In this document: positions 25,126 through 32,517 of the stretch, piece after piece
Layout: every line of letters begins with the position of its first letter
Numbering within the stretch: position 1 is the first letter of the stretch
Assembly: GCA_905372095.1 (NCBI GenBank)
Contig: CAJPNK010000003.1
Coordinates: forward strand, 1-64,000
Length of the DNA: 64,000 bases
Origin: Candidatus Saccharimonadota bacterium
GTDB lineage: Bacteria > Patescibacteriota > Saccharimonadia > Saccharimonadales > Saccharimonadaceae
Direction of reading: 5' to 3'
Notes under the pieces: generated by a model
Told to the model about the DNA's origin: nothing
Seen by the model: the letters and a program-made list of their open reading frames with translations, nothing else
Database searches by the model: none
Translations under genes and position numbers: made by a program

Positions 25126-25295
25126 TATTTTCTTTTGTAGGGACTATATATGCTATCTATCCTACTACGCAAAAGATACAGGTTATTCCTATATTCCTGT
25201 GCCAAAAAGCATTAACTAAACTCTCAGCAAGATATAACTCATTATACTTTAGGACAAAATGTCTTGATATATAATGACATATTTAGATTATCTAC

Positions 25296-25517
25296 TTACT
25301 TCTTCTCCAGCGTCGCGACTCGTTTCTTTAGGTCGTCCAGCTCAGCGCGAAGCTTGCTGGTGCTTGCTGCGGGACTGCTTGGTTCTGTCTTCTCAGTTTT
25401 AGTGTCTTTCCCCTGCTTAGCCTTTTGTCCTTTGCTGACTCTTGCGGCAGCATAAGCAGAGATAACAATGCTAGCTATTGCAATCGCTGATACTATATCT
25501 AGCGGAGTAATTTTCAT
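25296..25517 (-). CDS. Small membrane-anchored coiled-coil protein, 73 aa
   Basis: 73 aa. One N-terminal membrane helix (about 7-26), a Lys/Glu/Pro-rich linker (28-50) and a short coiled coil (about 53-73, LRAELDDLKKRVATLEKK). No family recognised. GGAAG lies 5-9 nt before the ATG. The 170 bp upstream of its end (25126-25295) hold no gene. A scaffold or septum-like small protein is conceivable. Confidence 0.7.
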   Translation of the reverse strand: MKITPLDIVSAIAIASIVISAYAAARVSKGQKAKQGKDTKTEKTEPSSPAASTSKLRAELDDLKKRVATLEKK

Positions 25518-25600
25518 GTCGTCTTCCTTTGTTTATGGATTAGTAAGTTTATAGTATTTGATTATACACCCCAGACTACAAGAAGCCTACTCCATCTGCA

Positions 25601-26311
25601 TCATGCTAATTTGACGAAGAATTCTTTTCCTATAAGCCTTGCTCTATCAGAAGGCACGGCAAGCCCGCGAATAACGTCGAGAGTATAACTGGTTGCTCCT
25701 TCTATATCTTCGCTATTGTCAATCCAAACTACATTATCCCTGCCTAGCGCCCACTTTAGATTGTGTCTTGCCTCTTTAATTCTTGCCTGCATGTCTGATT
25801 CGTCGTGCTGATCGTCGCGAGCAGTTACCCGAGAATGCCATACATCTGGCGAGGCAACAACTTCTATAATGCGAGAGTTTCTAAAAGGAAGCTGCTCGAT
25901 TGTCTCAACAGCCTTAGGGACAGCATCTAGCAAAACTGTAGTACCATCTCCATAATCAGCTAATTCAGAACCGTATACAAACCGAGTTGTCGGATGCACC
26001 ATGCCTTGAACCAGTTCTCTATTGACCGCTTTTCTTATAATCGCTTGGAGGTTTTCTTCATTATGCGGTACGAAACGATAGTTTTCTTCCTCGGAAGAGC
26101 TCCGGCAAGGCCGCGTCGTAAAGCCTCTGATCCTTAAACAATCATCGCTGGCTTTCTCTACACTTTGCATGAGAGTTGTTTTTCCGACGGCGAAAGGTCC
26201 AGAGAACATAATTATAGTCCTTTTGCCAAGTCCTGCGCATATTTTCTCTGAGGGTTCGTACTCGCGCAATATTTCGTCTAGCCGTTCTACGAGTTGATTA
26301 TCTATACTTGC
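25601..26311 (-). CDS. Guanylate-kinase-like P-loop protein
   Basis: 236 aa. The P-loop FSGPFAVGKTTL (near residues 38-49) and the following RGFTTRPCRSSSEEENYRF match the GMP-binding region of guanylate kinases (TTRPxRxxE); GTTVLLDAVPKA corresponds to the Walker B strand. It is longer than a housekeeping Gmk and diverges in the C-terminal third, so it is probably a specialised kinase acting on an unusual nucleotide or similar. TAAAAT lies 7 nt before the ATG at 26311. Divergent from the next gene with only 21 bp between starts, which implies shared control. Confidence 0.68.
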   Translation of the reverse strand, partial: ASIDNQLVERLDEILREYEPSEKICAGLGKRTIIMFSGPFAVGKTTLMQSVEKASDDCLRIRGFTTRPCRSSSEEENYRFVPHNEENLQAIIRKAVNRELVQGMVHPTTRFVYGSELADYGDGTTVLLDAVPKAVETIEQLPFRNSRIIEVVASPDVWHSRVTARDDQHDESDMQARIKEARHNLKWALGRDNVVWIDNSEDIEGATSYTLDVIRGLAVPSDRARLIGKEFFVKLA

Positions 26312-26332
26312 CATATTACAAATTTTATCATT

Positions 26333-27625
26333 ATGAAGGACCAACTACAGCATACCATGACAGAAAAAGATACTCTAACATATTGCAAGAGCAAAATACA
26401 TAGCCTGTTTAGAGATACTAACATAGAAAAAATCTGTATCGTCCCTGCCTATGACAGGACTAAAACTATTTCTGATACCGAGAAAAACGATAAGCTGTTT
26501 AATTACAAAAGACCAACTGCCGAAATTATCGATGACACCGGATATCTCTATGTGTTTCCTGGAAAAGATTACGTACGCCACTATAAAAAGATTTATGAAA
26601 GGTGCGGATACAAAGTTACCTCAAAGACGCCAACTCAAGCGCAAACTACCAGAGCTCTAAGAAACATCTTTCCAGCCGATATGCCAGACTGCGATGTTGT
26701 ACTGCTAGGATATGTCGAAGCACTTGTCCCAGGTGCTGGAGAATGGCAAGGCAATGATGACATCAAGTGGAAGCTAGAAATGATTAACGGGCAAAAAGTT
26801 GTTTTTGTCGGAGTAGCGTTTAGCTACTGGGGCAATATCATTTATTCTGTCGTCGAAATGCTAGCAAAATACTGCTCCACGATTATTTATGCGGGTAAAC
26901 TTGGTTCGCTTTCATCATCCGATATTCCTAACGCGACTATCGCGACAGGTGACTCATCATACGTAGACGGTTCGCTTATAACTTGGAATAATCTTTTCAA
27001 GAAATCCCCGCTTACTGTAGAGGGTGCGCATTATACGCTGCCATCTGTACTTGACGAAACTGCAAAATGGTATAACGAGTCTAAGGATAAATACCGCTTC
27101 GTAGATCCTGAAATAGGATGGGCAGCAAAAGCTGCAAATGACTTTGGCTTAGTATTTAGCTACCTTCACTTGGTAACCGACAATCTGTCTGGATTGTTTA
27201 GCGAGAACTTAACAACAGAACGCGAGAGCGCTGTACTCAAAAAGCGCCTACAATACGTGAGTATCATGCGTGCGATATTGTGGCATAGAATAGGCGCAGA
27301 ACAAAGCGTATCTCTATTCTCGGAAGTGTTAAAAGCGCAACAGTCCCGAGTCGATAAGGGCTATATGGAACCTCTCGAGAGAAACTGGAAAGCTTGCCTG
27401 GCATTCGCTTATCACACCCAAGAGGAAGCTTGGGAAGTTGTCCGAGAACTGCCGCGCCGCCAATGGAAAGAACAAAAAGTCAATCCAGAAGCACTACTGT
27501 CTGAAATCGTCGATACGCAAATCCAATTGCTAACAACCCTGGCCTACGCAGGCTTCGACGAGCAAGACCTGACAGAAGGCGTCATCAAAAAGCTGCACGC
27601 CAACCGCCCTGATTGGAAGAAATAG
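26333..27625 (+). CDS. Putative nucleoside-phosphorylase-fold protein, 430 aa
   Basis: Residues about 80-280 show features of the PNP/MTAN phosphorylase fold: a central CSTIIYAGKLGSL strand-turn, IATGDSSYVDGSL resembling the GD ribose/base loop, and VDPEIGWAAKAA resembling the VDMEAAA helix, followed by HLVTDNLSG like the VSDxx strand. The C-terminal 150 residues are helical and unrecognised. The family match is by eye and tentative. Divergent from the guanylate-kinase-like gene, so both may process one nucleotide. ATG 26333 is chosen; another in-frame ATG is at 26357. A terminator follows at 27635-27660. Confidence 0.6.
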   Translation: MKDQLQHTMTEKDTLTYCKSKIHSLFRDTNIEKICIVPAYDRTKTISDTEKNDKLFNYKRPTAEIIDDTGYLYVFPGKDYVRHYKKIYERCGYKVTSKTPTQAQTTRALRNIFPADMPDCDVVLLGYVEALVPGAGEWQGNDDIKWKLEMINGQKVVFVGVAFSYWGNIIYSVVEMLAKYCSTIIYAGKLGSLSSSDIPNATIATGDSSYVDGSLITWNNLFKKSPLTVEGAHYTLPSVLDETAKWYNESKDKYRFVDPEIGWAAKAANDFGLVFSYLHLVTDNLSGLFSENLTTERESAVLKKRLQYVSIMRAILWHRIGAEQSVSLFSEVLKAQQSRVDKGYMEPLERNWKACLAFAYHTQEEAWEVVRELPRRQWKEQKVNPEALLSEIVDTQIQLLTTLAYAGFDEQDLTEGVIKKLHANRPDWKK

Positions 27626-27634
27626 AATAACTAA

Positions 27635-27660
27635 GCCGCCCCGACAGAATACGGAGCGGC
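27635..27660 (+). terminator. Terminator after the phosphorylase-like gene
   Basis: GCCGC-CCCG and CGG-A-GCGGC pair around an 8-nt loop, 10 bp after the stop codon and followed by CTGGCGTTTT. Confidence 0.6.
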
Positions 27661-27678
27661 CTGGCGTTTTATGGTTAT

Positions 27679-27870
27679 TTACGCACCTGGCTTCGGCGCT
27701 GGAGTGTCTTTCTTTGGTTCGGCGTCCTTTTCGAATTTGGCGTTTTTCAGTTCTTTTTCGAGGACGCTGCCTGCGATAAAGCGGACTTTGGCCTCTTCAA
27801 TGATACTAGGATTGACGTCTTTTTCTTCGGCGACGCCTTTGGATTTGAGCGTAACGTGGAAATCCGTTGA
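27679..27870 (-). pseudogene. C-terminal fragment of an unknown acidic/Lys-rich protein
   Basis: A 63-codon open segment on the - strand with gene-like codon use (residues such as DFHVTLKSKGVAEEKDV, then a Pro/Lys/Ala tail) has no start codon: the frame is closed by TAA at 27873-27871 and no ATG, GTG or TTG follows. It looks like the 3' end of a gene whose front is lost. I do not recognise the family. The opposite-strand frame over the same bases looks like its shadow. Confidence 0.45.
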
Positions 27871-28200
27871 TTAATCAACACATTGTAGTAGAGTTTTGAG
27901 ACTACCACGGTACTTTTTCTAAACTACTACGGTACTTTTCGAAAAGTACCACGTTGGTTTTCGCCGAGCGGGTGTTACCTATTAAAAACAGGGGTGACAG
28001 TCGATAAACTGGAGTCTGGAGGCTATCAAAACACCGCTTAACGAATTATCTTTCCGCGAGTTACATCACCACCCCACCTCCTTTCGGATTACAGCCACCG
28101 CCGCCGCAAGCCGCGATGTTGGTTGTGGTTTTAGTATAGCATGGATAGGGCGGAAAAACGAGGATGTAATATCAATTATGTATACCATAAACTAGATTTT
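27871..28200. other. Non-coding stretch with direct repeats and a 20-bp palindrome
   Basis: Two 17-bp near-identical direct repeats (27901-27917 and 27923-27939, 22 bp apart, 16 of 17 matching) run into a perfect 20-bp palindrome at 27931-27950 (GGTACTTTTC and its complement). Further right, - strand bases around 28125-28070 give a TATACT box and an AGGAGGT followed at once by ATG TAA, so no product is visible. The stretch may be the decayed control region of a lost gene. Confidence 0.55.
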
Positions 28201-28223
28201 ACATAATTATCTTCAGAGAAGCA

Positions 28224-28253
28224 TTGACAAATATTGATATATATACTTATTTT
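28224..28253 (+). promoter_or_regulatory. Promoter of the 73-aa small gene
   Basis: TTGACA (28224-28229), 18 nt, TATTTT (28248-28253). The leader contains a GGCT-CTTT-AGCC hairpin near 28275-28290 and AGAAAGGT before the ATG. Confidence 0.6.
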
Positions 28254-28312
28254 TGGACTATCAATTCAGATAGACCCGGCTCTTTAGCCGACCTACTACA
28301 GAAAGGTCCAAC

Positions 28313-28534
28313 ATGGGACTTCTCTGGGACCGAAACATCGGAAATGGCGACGGTGAGGTGAAGGAGACCGAGATCCCGCTCGACGGGTCCTCTATGCACG
28401 TCACTCAGTACGACCGTGAGACCAACACCCGCGTTTCGTGGGACACCAACGGTTTCATCGACGGTGTCGAACCGGATACGATGCACTCTACCGACCAGAA
28501 CCTCGGTAAGCACGACCCGAAGCGCCACCTGTAG
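28313..28534 (+). CDS. Small acidic hydrophilic protein, 73 aa
   Basis: 73 aa, no membrane segment, rich in Asp, Thr and His; unknown family. Codons end mostly in C or G (AAC, GAC, GAG, AAG, ACC), unlike the AT-rich neighbours, suggesting either very high expression or origin from a GC-rich genome such as an actinobacterial host or phage. A TTGACA promoter at 28224 and an SD (AAAGG) 7 nt before the ATG support expression. A copy of the covarying hairpin repeat follows 14 bp after the stop. Confidence 0.65.
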   Translation: MGLLWDRNIGNGDGEVKETEIPLDGSSMHVTQYDRETNTRVSWDTNGFIDGVEPDTMHSTDQNLGKHDPKRHL

Positions 28535-28547
28535 GTGGTGAACGACC

Positions 28548-28570
28548 TGGATATGTCTATAAACTGTCCA
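28548..28570 (+). repeat. Covarying hairpin repeat, copy 1
   Basis: Stem TGGATA/TGTCCA around the 11-nt loop TGTCTATAAAC, followed by CTTATCC. Lies after the 73-aa gene and immediately before the TAAAAT box of the 89-aa gene. Confidence 0.7.
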
Positions 28571-28593
28571 CTTATCCTTGATAAAATAATCCT

Positions 28594-28863
28594 ATGCATA
28601 AACAACGAGACGAATACACTGCAGCACGAGAAATTATTGATTTATATTACGATACATCTGATTCTGCCGATATTATAGAGTCTCTCAGTTGTATCTGTTT
28701 CTCGTTGGCGCAAACTTTCGAGCAAGATGGTAAAAGAACTATATGGGATGATATGTTTGATTATTTTGATCAAGATTATATGGCAATTGAAAAGAAACTA
28801 GAGCGCCCAAATCGTCAGATAATTGATGATTTATACCACAAGATTATCAACCAAATACGCTAA
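28594..28863 (+). CDS. Hypothetical protein, 89 aa
   Basis: 89 aa, acidic, all-helical in appearance, no membrane segment; not recognised. TAAAAT (28582-28587) ends 6 nt before the ATG, the leaderless arrangement common in this window. AT-rich like most of the accessory region. It sits between hairpin repeat copies 1 and 2 together with the 70-aa gene downstream, and might be a two-gene unit with it (71-bp gap with a separate TATAAT box). Confidence 0.6.
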   Translation: MHKQRDEYTAAREIIDLYYDTSDSADIIESLSCICFSLAQTFEQDGKRTIWDDMFDYFDQDYMAIEKKLERPNRQIIDDLYHKIINQIR

Positions 28864-28934
28864 CTTTATATTTCCTGTATATATAATTATAACCTTATAA
28901 TAAGAGTTTTAGTATAATAAGTGTGCTACAAGTT

Positions 28935-29135
28935 ATGAACTACGATAGATATCTAGAATTACAAACTCGCCTAGAATGGTTTTATGATTTTCATCCAGAG
29001 TTTTTTGATGATATTCCGCCTGAGCAGAAGAAGTTGCTGCAAGATACGTTCCTATACGATGCGCCTGATGAAGGTTACCCGGAGTCGTTGCGGGATTTCT
29101 ATAATAAGAATATTGATAATCAGCCAGCGCTTTAG
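28935..29135 (+). CDS. Hypothetical acidic protein, 66 aa
   Basis: 66 aa from ATG 28935 (70 aa if the GTG at 28923 is used). Acidic, rich in Tyr, Phe and Asp, probably a small helical protein; no family recognised. TATAAT lies at 28915-28920. The last codons and stop (GCGCTTTAG) are shared with the duplicated segment also found at 30063-30071, so the 3' end of this gene has been copied elsewhere. Confidence 0.55.
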   Translation: MNYDRYLELQTRLEWFYDFHPEFFDDIPPEQKKLLQDTFLYDAPDEGYPESLRDFYNKNIDNQPAL

Positions 29136-29141
29136 AATGAT

Positions 29142-29210
29142 ATGCTTTTGGCAGTAGATGCCTTATATAAGGCGGCGGGGGCCAGGAGTTTGTTTGATTA
29201 CGATGAGTAA
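29142..29210 (+). pseudogene. Short reading-frame remnant, duplicated at 30077
   Basis: 22 codons beginning MLLAVDALYKAAGA and ending LFDYDE. A diverged copy at 30077-30160 begins MLLAVDMSYGVAGA and continues LFDS. Both are preceded by GCGCTTTAG and neither has an SD, so they look like the shared N-terminus of a lost gene. Confidence 0.4.
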
Positions 29211-29216
29211 ATGAGA

Positions 29217-29239
29217 TGAATATGTCATAAAACTGTCCA
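29217..29239 (+). repeat. Covarying hairpin repeat, copy 2
   Basis: Stem TGAATA/TGTCCA (one mismatch) around the 11-nt loop TGTCATAAAAC, followed by TTTTACC. No gene follows directly; 29240-29396 holds nothing convincing apart from a 24-codon frame at about 29291. Confidence 0.65.
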
Positions 29240-29396
29240 TTTTACCTGAAACGTTCTATCATTAGTTTAATTTAGCGACAGAGATAGAAATGATGAGCTT
29301 AGCTGAGATAGAAAAATCTGGCAGGTGCGACGAGATGATTAGATTGAGCAAAAATCTTGGCTGAATGCGGGCAGTTACGCAAGCGGTGCTTTGTAT

Positions 29397-29702
29397 TCAC
29401 CTTCCTCTTCGCGCTGCTATTGCGAATTGCATGAAGTAGTTTTCTAGCGATTCGTCTTCCATACCGGCGAATAGTTCGCGGGCGCGTAGGACTTCGCGGA
29501 GTTTTGGTGATTTTTGGCGGGCGAGCTGCTCGGCGGTGGCGTCTAACAAGTCCAAGCCGCGCTGCCAGGCGCCAGTCATTGCCGCCGTATCGCCGCGGCG
29601 CCGGGCGGCAAACGCTCGCCCGACCTCCGAGCCGATGTTGCCCATTTGCTCGAAAATCGTTAGGCTTTGCCACTTTTGCCGATCAAAGACATGTTCACTC
29701 AC
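29397..29702 (-). CDS. Hypothetical helical protein, 101 aa
   Basis: 101 aa from the GTG at 29702, which overlaps the stop of the DUF5674 gene (GTGAGTGA), so it is translationally coupled. The all-helical sequence (FEQMGNIGSEVGRAFAARRRGD, LLDATAEQLARQK) resembles small CPR proteins of unknown function. GC-richer than its surroundings. A partner of DUF5674 is suggested by the overlap; no catalytic motif is visible. Confidence 0.65.
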   Translation of the reverse strand: MSEHVFDRQKWQSLTIFEQMGNIGSEVGRAFAARRRGDTAAMTGAWQRGLDLLDATAEQLARQKSPKLREVLRARELFAGMEDESLENYFMQFAIAARRGR

Positions 29703-30036
29703 GGACGACTCCGGCGATGATATCGATGATTTGCTGCCGCACCGCTGGGTCGAGTACATCGCGCGACGGATTGTTTTGCCGCGGTCGAATGTTTATCATG
29801 CTGTCAAACTCGATAAACCCATCGGTGCCAAACTTATCTGGATATAGGTTGATCCCCCATAGATCTGCTTGTTGCGATCCACGTTCTAACAGATACGCCT
29901 CGCCATCAGCATGCATATCCATGTCGATTACCACAATTTTCTTAGCAACATCGACATCCGCCTTGACCATCGTCCCGTACATTCTCTCGGCCATCGGGCG
30001 AAGCTCGGTGAGGGTTATGGTATCAACAATCTTCAT
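29695..30036 (-). CDS. DUF5674 family protein
   Basis: 113 aa. Matches the DUF5674 pattern: VVIDMDMHADGEAYLLERGS, then QADLWGINLYPD, IEFDSMINIRP and a C-terminal VRQQIIDII helix. The family is widespread in CPR bacteria and has no assigned function. TACAAT ends 6 nt before the ATG. Followed by an overlapping small helical protein gene. Confidence 0.75.
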   Translation of the reverse strand: MKIVDTITLTELRPMAERMYGTMVKADVDVAKKIVVIDMDMHADGEAYLLERGSQQADLWGINLYPDKFGTDGFIEFDSMINIRPRQNNPSRDVLDPAVRQQIIDIIAGVVRE

Positions 30037-30062
30037 AATTCAATTGTAGCACAGACGGTCGG

Positions 30063-30160
30063 CGCTTTAGCAGGATATGCTTTTAGCGGTGGATATGTCG
30101 TATGGGGTGGCAGGAGCTGGGGTTTTGTTTGATAGTAAGTGGTGCTTCTCCGCTTATTAA
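30063..30160 (+). pseudogene. Diverged copy of the 29.13-29.21 kb segment
   Basis: Starting at GCGCTTTAG (30063-30071) this stretch aligns with 29127-29200 over about 75 bp, including a frame MLLAVDMSYGVAGAGVLFD (30077 onwards) that ends at 30160. It lies outside any gene and just upstream of the DUF5674 promoter on the other strand. Confidence 0.4.
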
Positions 30161-30171
30161 ATACATAAGTC

Positions 30172-30726
30172 TTATTTGCTGCTTTTTTGCAGCCACGCCG
30201 CCAGCTCTTGCCAAACCACTGCTGTTAATTCCGCTTTCTCTTCATCAGTCATTTCAGCGAGTGTTTTGTTTTTATCGTCTGGCAAGAAATATTTGTCGTA
30301 ATTGCGGCCGTTGTTGCCGCGCGGTTCTTTTAATAACGCGCCGTGCAGTTTTAAGGTAAAGATTTGCGGTTTGTTGCCGTCAAAGTAAGTAATCGTGCGC
30401 TGCGTGTACGCCCGAGCGCCGCCGCCGAGCAGCTGAACTATCCTGTCAATACCGATGGTGTCGAGCGCGTATTTGGTGTAAACGCCGGGAAAGCCGTTCA
30501 GTTCGTCGATGAACAGACCTGAATCCATTACCACCAGCGGACGCTTAAGTAGATCGTAATATTTTAGCGCTTTATCGACAGAGACGGCTTGTTGATCGTC
30601 GGACTGGATTTCTGGCACGTCAGGCAAGGTTTTATCTGGCGCAATCAGGTTAATATTCGTTCCAGCCAGCGCCTGTTTAGCTCCAGCAAGTTTGTGTTTA
30701 TTAGTCGTCGCGTAGATTAAGTCCAT
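30172..30726 (-). CDS. XTP/dITP diphosphatase (Ham1/RdgB family)
   Basis: 184 aa. Removes inosine and xanthosine triphosphates from the nucleotide pool. Family marks: YATTNKHKLAGA at the N-terminus, DSGLFIDELNGFPGVYT, HGALLKEPRGNNGRNYDKYF and KTLAEMTDEEK. TATTAT ends 6 nt before the ATG. A 23-codon copy of its first exon-like stretch is found as a remnant at 32570-32641. An organism relying on salvaged nucleotides would benefit from it. Confidence 0.9.
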   Translation of the reverse strand: MDLIYATTNKHKLAGAKQALAGTNINLIAPDKTLPDVPEIQSDDQQAVSVDKALKYYDLLKRPLVVMDSGLFIDELNGFPGVYTKYALDTIGIDRIVQLLGGGARAYTQRTITYFDGNKPQIFTLKLHGALLKEPRGNNGRNYDKYFLPDDKNKTLAEMTDEEKAELTAVVWQELAAWLQKSSK

Positions 30727-30766
30727 GGACTAATAATACATTTTGCTGCAATTTTCGTAAAATTGC

Positions 30767-30906
30767 TTGACAGCGGGTTCTATTATTGATATATATCAGC
30801 TTTTGCAATCGCAGAGGTCAGCGTTTCGCCTGGAGCCACCAGGCTTGAGACGCTCCACTTCGCGGAAAGCTACAATTCTTCGCCCGACTCCAGAAGGAGT
30901 TTTATC
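30767..30906 (+). promoter_or_regulatory. Promoter and leader of the 61-aa small gene
   Basis: TTGACA (30767-30772), 17 nt, TATATA (30790-30795), then TCAGCTTTTGC, as in the promoters at 194-222 and 11564-11592. The leader folds GCGTTTC-GCCTGG with CCAGGC-GAGACGC near 30818-30854, and AAGGAG precedes the ATG. Confidence 0.7.
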
Positions 30907-31092
30907 ATGGCACGTAGCAGTAAGTGCCCCGATACCGGACTGAAGCGCAAGGAGTGCTTCTGTTTCAAGTGTCTGACGAGGCGTAACAACGCCTCCCTGC
31001 ACGGTGGCAGCAACCACTCCAAGCGCAAGAGTGCCAACCCGCACAGCGACGGCATCAAGAGCAGCCGAAACCCCAAGCGTTTCCGCTCCTAA
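30907..31092 (+). CDS. Small basic Cys-containing protein, 61 aa
   Basis: 61 aa, strongly basic, with four Cys in the first 22 residues (CPDTG, then ECFCFKC), which could form a zinc knuckle; the rest is rich in Lys, Arg, Ser, Asn and His, consistent with nucleic-acid or ribosome binding. No family recognised. Codons end in C or G almost throughout (AAG and AAC exclusively), unlike the neighbours. It has its own strong promoter and SD and is followed by hairpin repeat copy 3. Confidence 0.68.
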   Translation: MARSSKCPDTGLKRKECFCFKCLTRRNNASLHGGSNHSKRKSANPHSDGIKSSRNPKRFRS

Positions 31093-31106
31093 TCTGTCCC
31101 AGACCT

Positions 31107-31129
31107 AAGCCATGTCTATAAACTGGCTC
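31107..31129 (+). repeat. Covarying hairpin repeat, copy 3
   Basis: AGCCA/TGGCT stem around TGTCTATAAAC, followed by ATTTTC. It lies 14 bp after the 61-aa gene and directly before the TAAAAT box of the next gene. Confidence 0.7.
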
Positions 31130-31151
31130 ATTTTCTTGTTAAAATTTTCTC

Positions 31152-31775
31152 ATGAAGCATTTCACACTCGCCAAATACCACCCCTGCGCGCAACTCTCCC
31201 ATCTCTGCGAGCACCTGTTTGTTGCCACAGTCGCCGATTATCTTTACTGCCACGAGCAGTACAAGTTGCTAGATTACGCGCTCAATGGTGCTACATATGG
31301 CTCCGGCGTGATCATTATCTCTGCGAAATGTTATAACAAAACGTCGGCGGAATTGCTTCAAGACTTAGCGGCGATGAAAGCCGATTTTGGCGAAGCTCCT
31401 TTTTACTTGCCGACTTCACGAGCTTTATCACAGATTATCGCCGAAGAGCCGGAGGTAATTTTTATTGGTGATGTCGATACGATAATCGGCGAGTTGAGAT
31501 TGCTTGATGACCAGCCTTGGCAAGAGTTAGATTCGGTTGAATTGTTGCCAAAAGATGCACATAGAAATAAAAAGTTGCTTGATTTGATATATGTTACCGA
31601 TCAGCCAGCTGCCAAACTGCGTAAAATCAAGCTGCAATTGCAATTTAGCAACCAATCGATTGAACTGCGTATATTATGGCGCGAGTTGGTGCGCTTTTTG
31701 AATTTGTCGATCGGGCAAAAAGTTTGCCAAGAGTTTGGTGCTTACTTTGCTGATGAACATGCTAAAGCAGATTAA
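31152..31775 (+). CDS. Hypothetical protein with an HxxEH motif, 207 aa
   Basis: 207 aa. The N-terminus carries HLCEH (residues 17-21), the inverted zinc motif of M16-type peptidases, followed by an aromatic helix and a YGSGVIII strand. A second conserved acidic ligand is not obvious, the protein is shorter than a typical M16 domain, and the rest is unrecognised, so a peptidase call is weak. TAAAAT (31140-31145) ends 6 nt before the ATG. A Lys/Leu-rich C-terminal part resembles a helical extension. Confidence 0.6.
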   Translation: MKHFTLAKYHPCAQLSHLCEHLFVATVADYLYCHEQYKLLDYALNGATYGSGVIIISAKCYNKTSAELLQDLAAMKADFGEAPFYLPTSRALSQIIAEEPEVIFIGDVDTIIGELRLLDDQPWQELDSVELLPKDAHRNKKLLDLIYVTDQPAAKLRKIKLQLQFSNQSIELRILWRELVRFLNLSIGQKVCQEFGAYFADEHAKAD

Positions 31776-31929
31776 AACTATTTGACCCTGTTAATTCTCG
31801 CACTTGCTCGAACGATGAATGTACTTGCGCAAGTCGACCTGATGACGATTGACAGCGGAACCGGCAAACTGGTCATAACTGACGGTTTTATTATTGACCA
31901 AACGCTACCCCCTACACTACAATCAAAAT

Positions 31930-32331
31930 GTGATCAAAACAGTGTCAAAAGCTCTCATCAAGAATTGTGCTGGCGCATATTTACTGTTGTATAGAGGCGA
32001 TTCGCATCCAAATTTTCCTGGGCATTTGGACATTCCCGGCGGAGAGGTTGAACCTAATGAATCATACAAAGAGGCAACTGCTCGCGAGATATGGGAAGAA
32101 ACCGGCGTACATATTCAGTCAAATAGTCTAGAAGAGTTATTTGCTAAACAGTACAAAAACGTAAAACACATACTTTTTGAAGCGAATATAGACGAGATAG
32201 ACATTCCAGTCAAACTAAGTTGGGAACATAAAAATTACTGCTGGATGACGCGAGAAGAACTATTGAACACAGCCGTCCCAAATAATGCAGATCCTTATTA
32301 TGTTGATGTTATTGATTATTTAGGTACCTAG
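31930..32331 (+). CDS. NUDIX hydrolase, 133 aa
   Basis: 133 aa. NUDIX box GGEVEPNESYKEATAREIWEETGV follows LDIPGGE; flanking strands AYLLLYRG and NYCWMTREEL fit the fold. Probably cleaves a nucleoside-diphosphate-linked substrate. The GTG at 31930 is chosen because TACAAT (31918-31923) ends 6 nt before it; a TTG at 31894 would add 12 residues but lies upstream of the box. The 31776-31929 gap carries a fragmentary frame with protein-like residues but no clear gene. Confidence 0.8.
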   Translation: MIKTVSKALIKNCAGAYLLLYRGDSHPNFPGHLDIPGGEVEPNESYKEATAREIWEETGVHIQSNSLEELFAKQYKNVKHILFEANIDEIDIPVKLSWEHKNYCWMTREELLNTAVPNNADPYYVDVIDYLGT

Positions 32332-32409
32332 CTTATCCTACGCCCTCACTTACAACCGAACGTCTCGCATTATGCGTTTTTCGTAATATTTTCAGCGATT
32401 GATAATAAT

Positions 32410-32505
32410 CCAAACTTCCTCTTCATCGACAAGGCCTCCGGAGAGCACAAGTGCATCTCCGTTGACCTCGACAGTAACATGACGGAACACTACGACTACG
32501 AGTGA
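32410..32505 (+). pseudogene. 3' remnant of a small gene
   Basis: Open segment ending at TGA (32503-32505), with residues NFLFIDKASGEHKC then VDLDSNMTEHYDYE. Codons end in C or G as in the other small genes (GAC, AAC, GAG, TAC), but there is no start codon, promoter or SD in front; the frame simply runs on from the NUDIX stop. Hairpin repeat copy 4 follows, as in the intact small genes. Confidence 0.5.
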
Positions 32506-32517
32506 TCGTTCTATTCT

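Noticed and set aside
27671..27874. 67-codon + strand frame
   Set aside because: The - strand frame over the same bases has better codon use and protein-like composition; the + frame is probably its shadow.
28070..28130. AGGAGGT followed by ATG on the - strand
   Set aside because: The ATG is followed at once by TAA, so it encodes nothing, and an overlapping frame ending VVM has no start codon.
31782..31929. A + strand frame before the 133-aa NUDIX gene (residues such as LMTIDSGTGKLVITDG)
   Set aside because: It runs on into the NUDIX gene in another frame and has no start or SD; at best a gene fragment, not listed as a gene.
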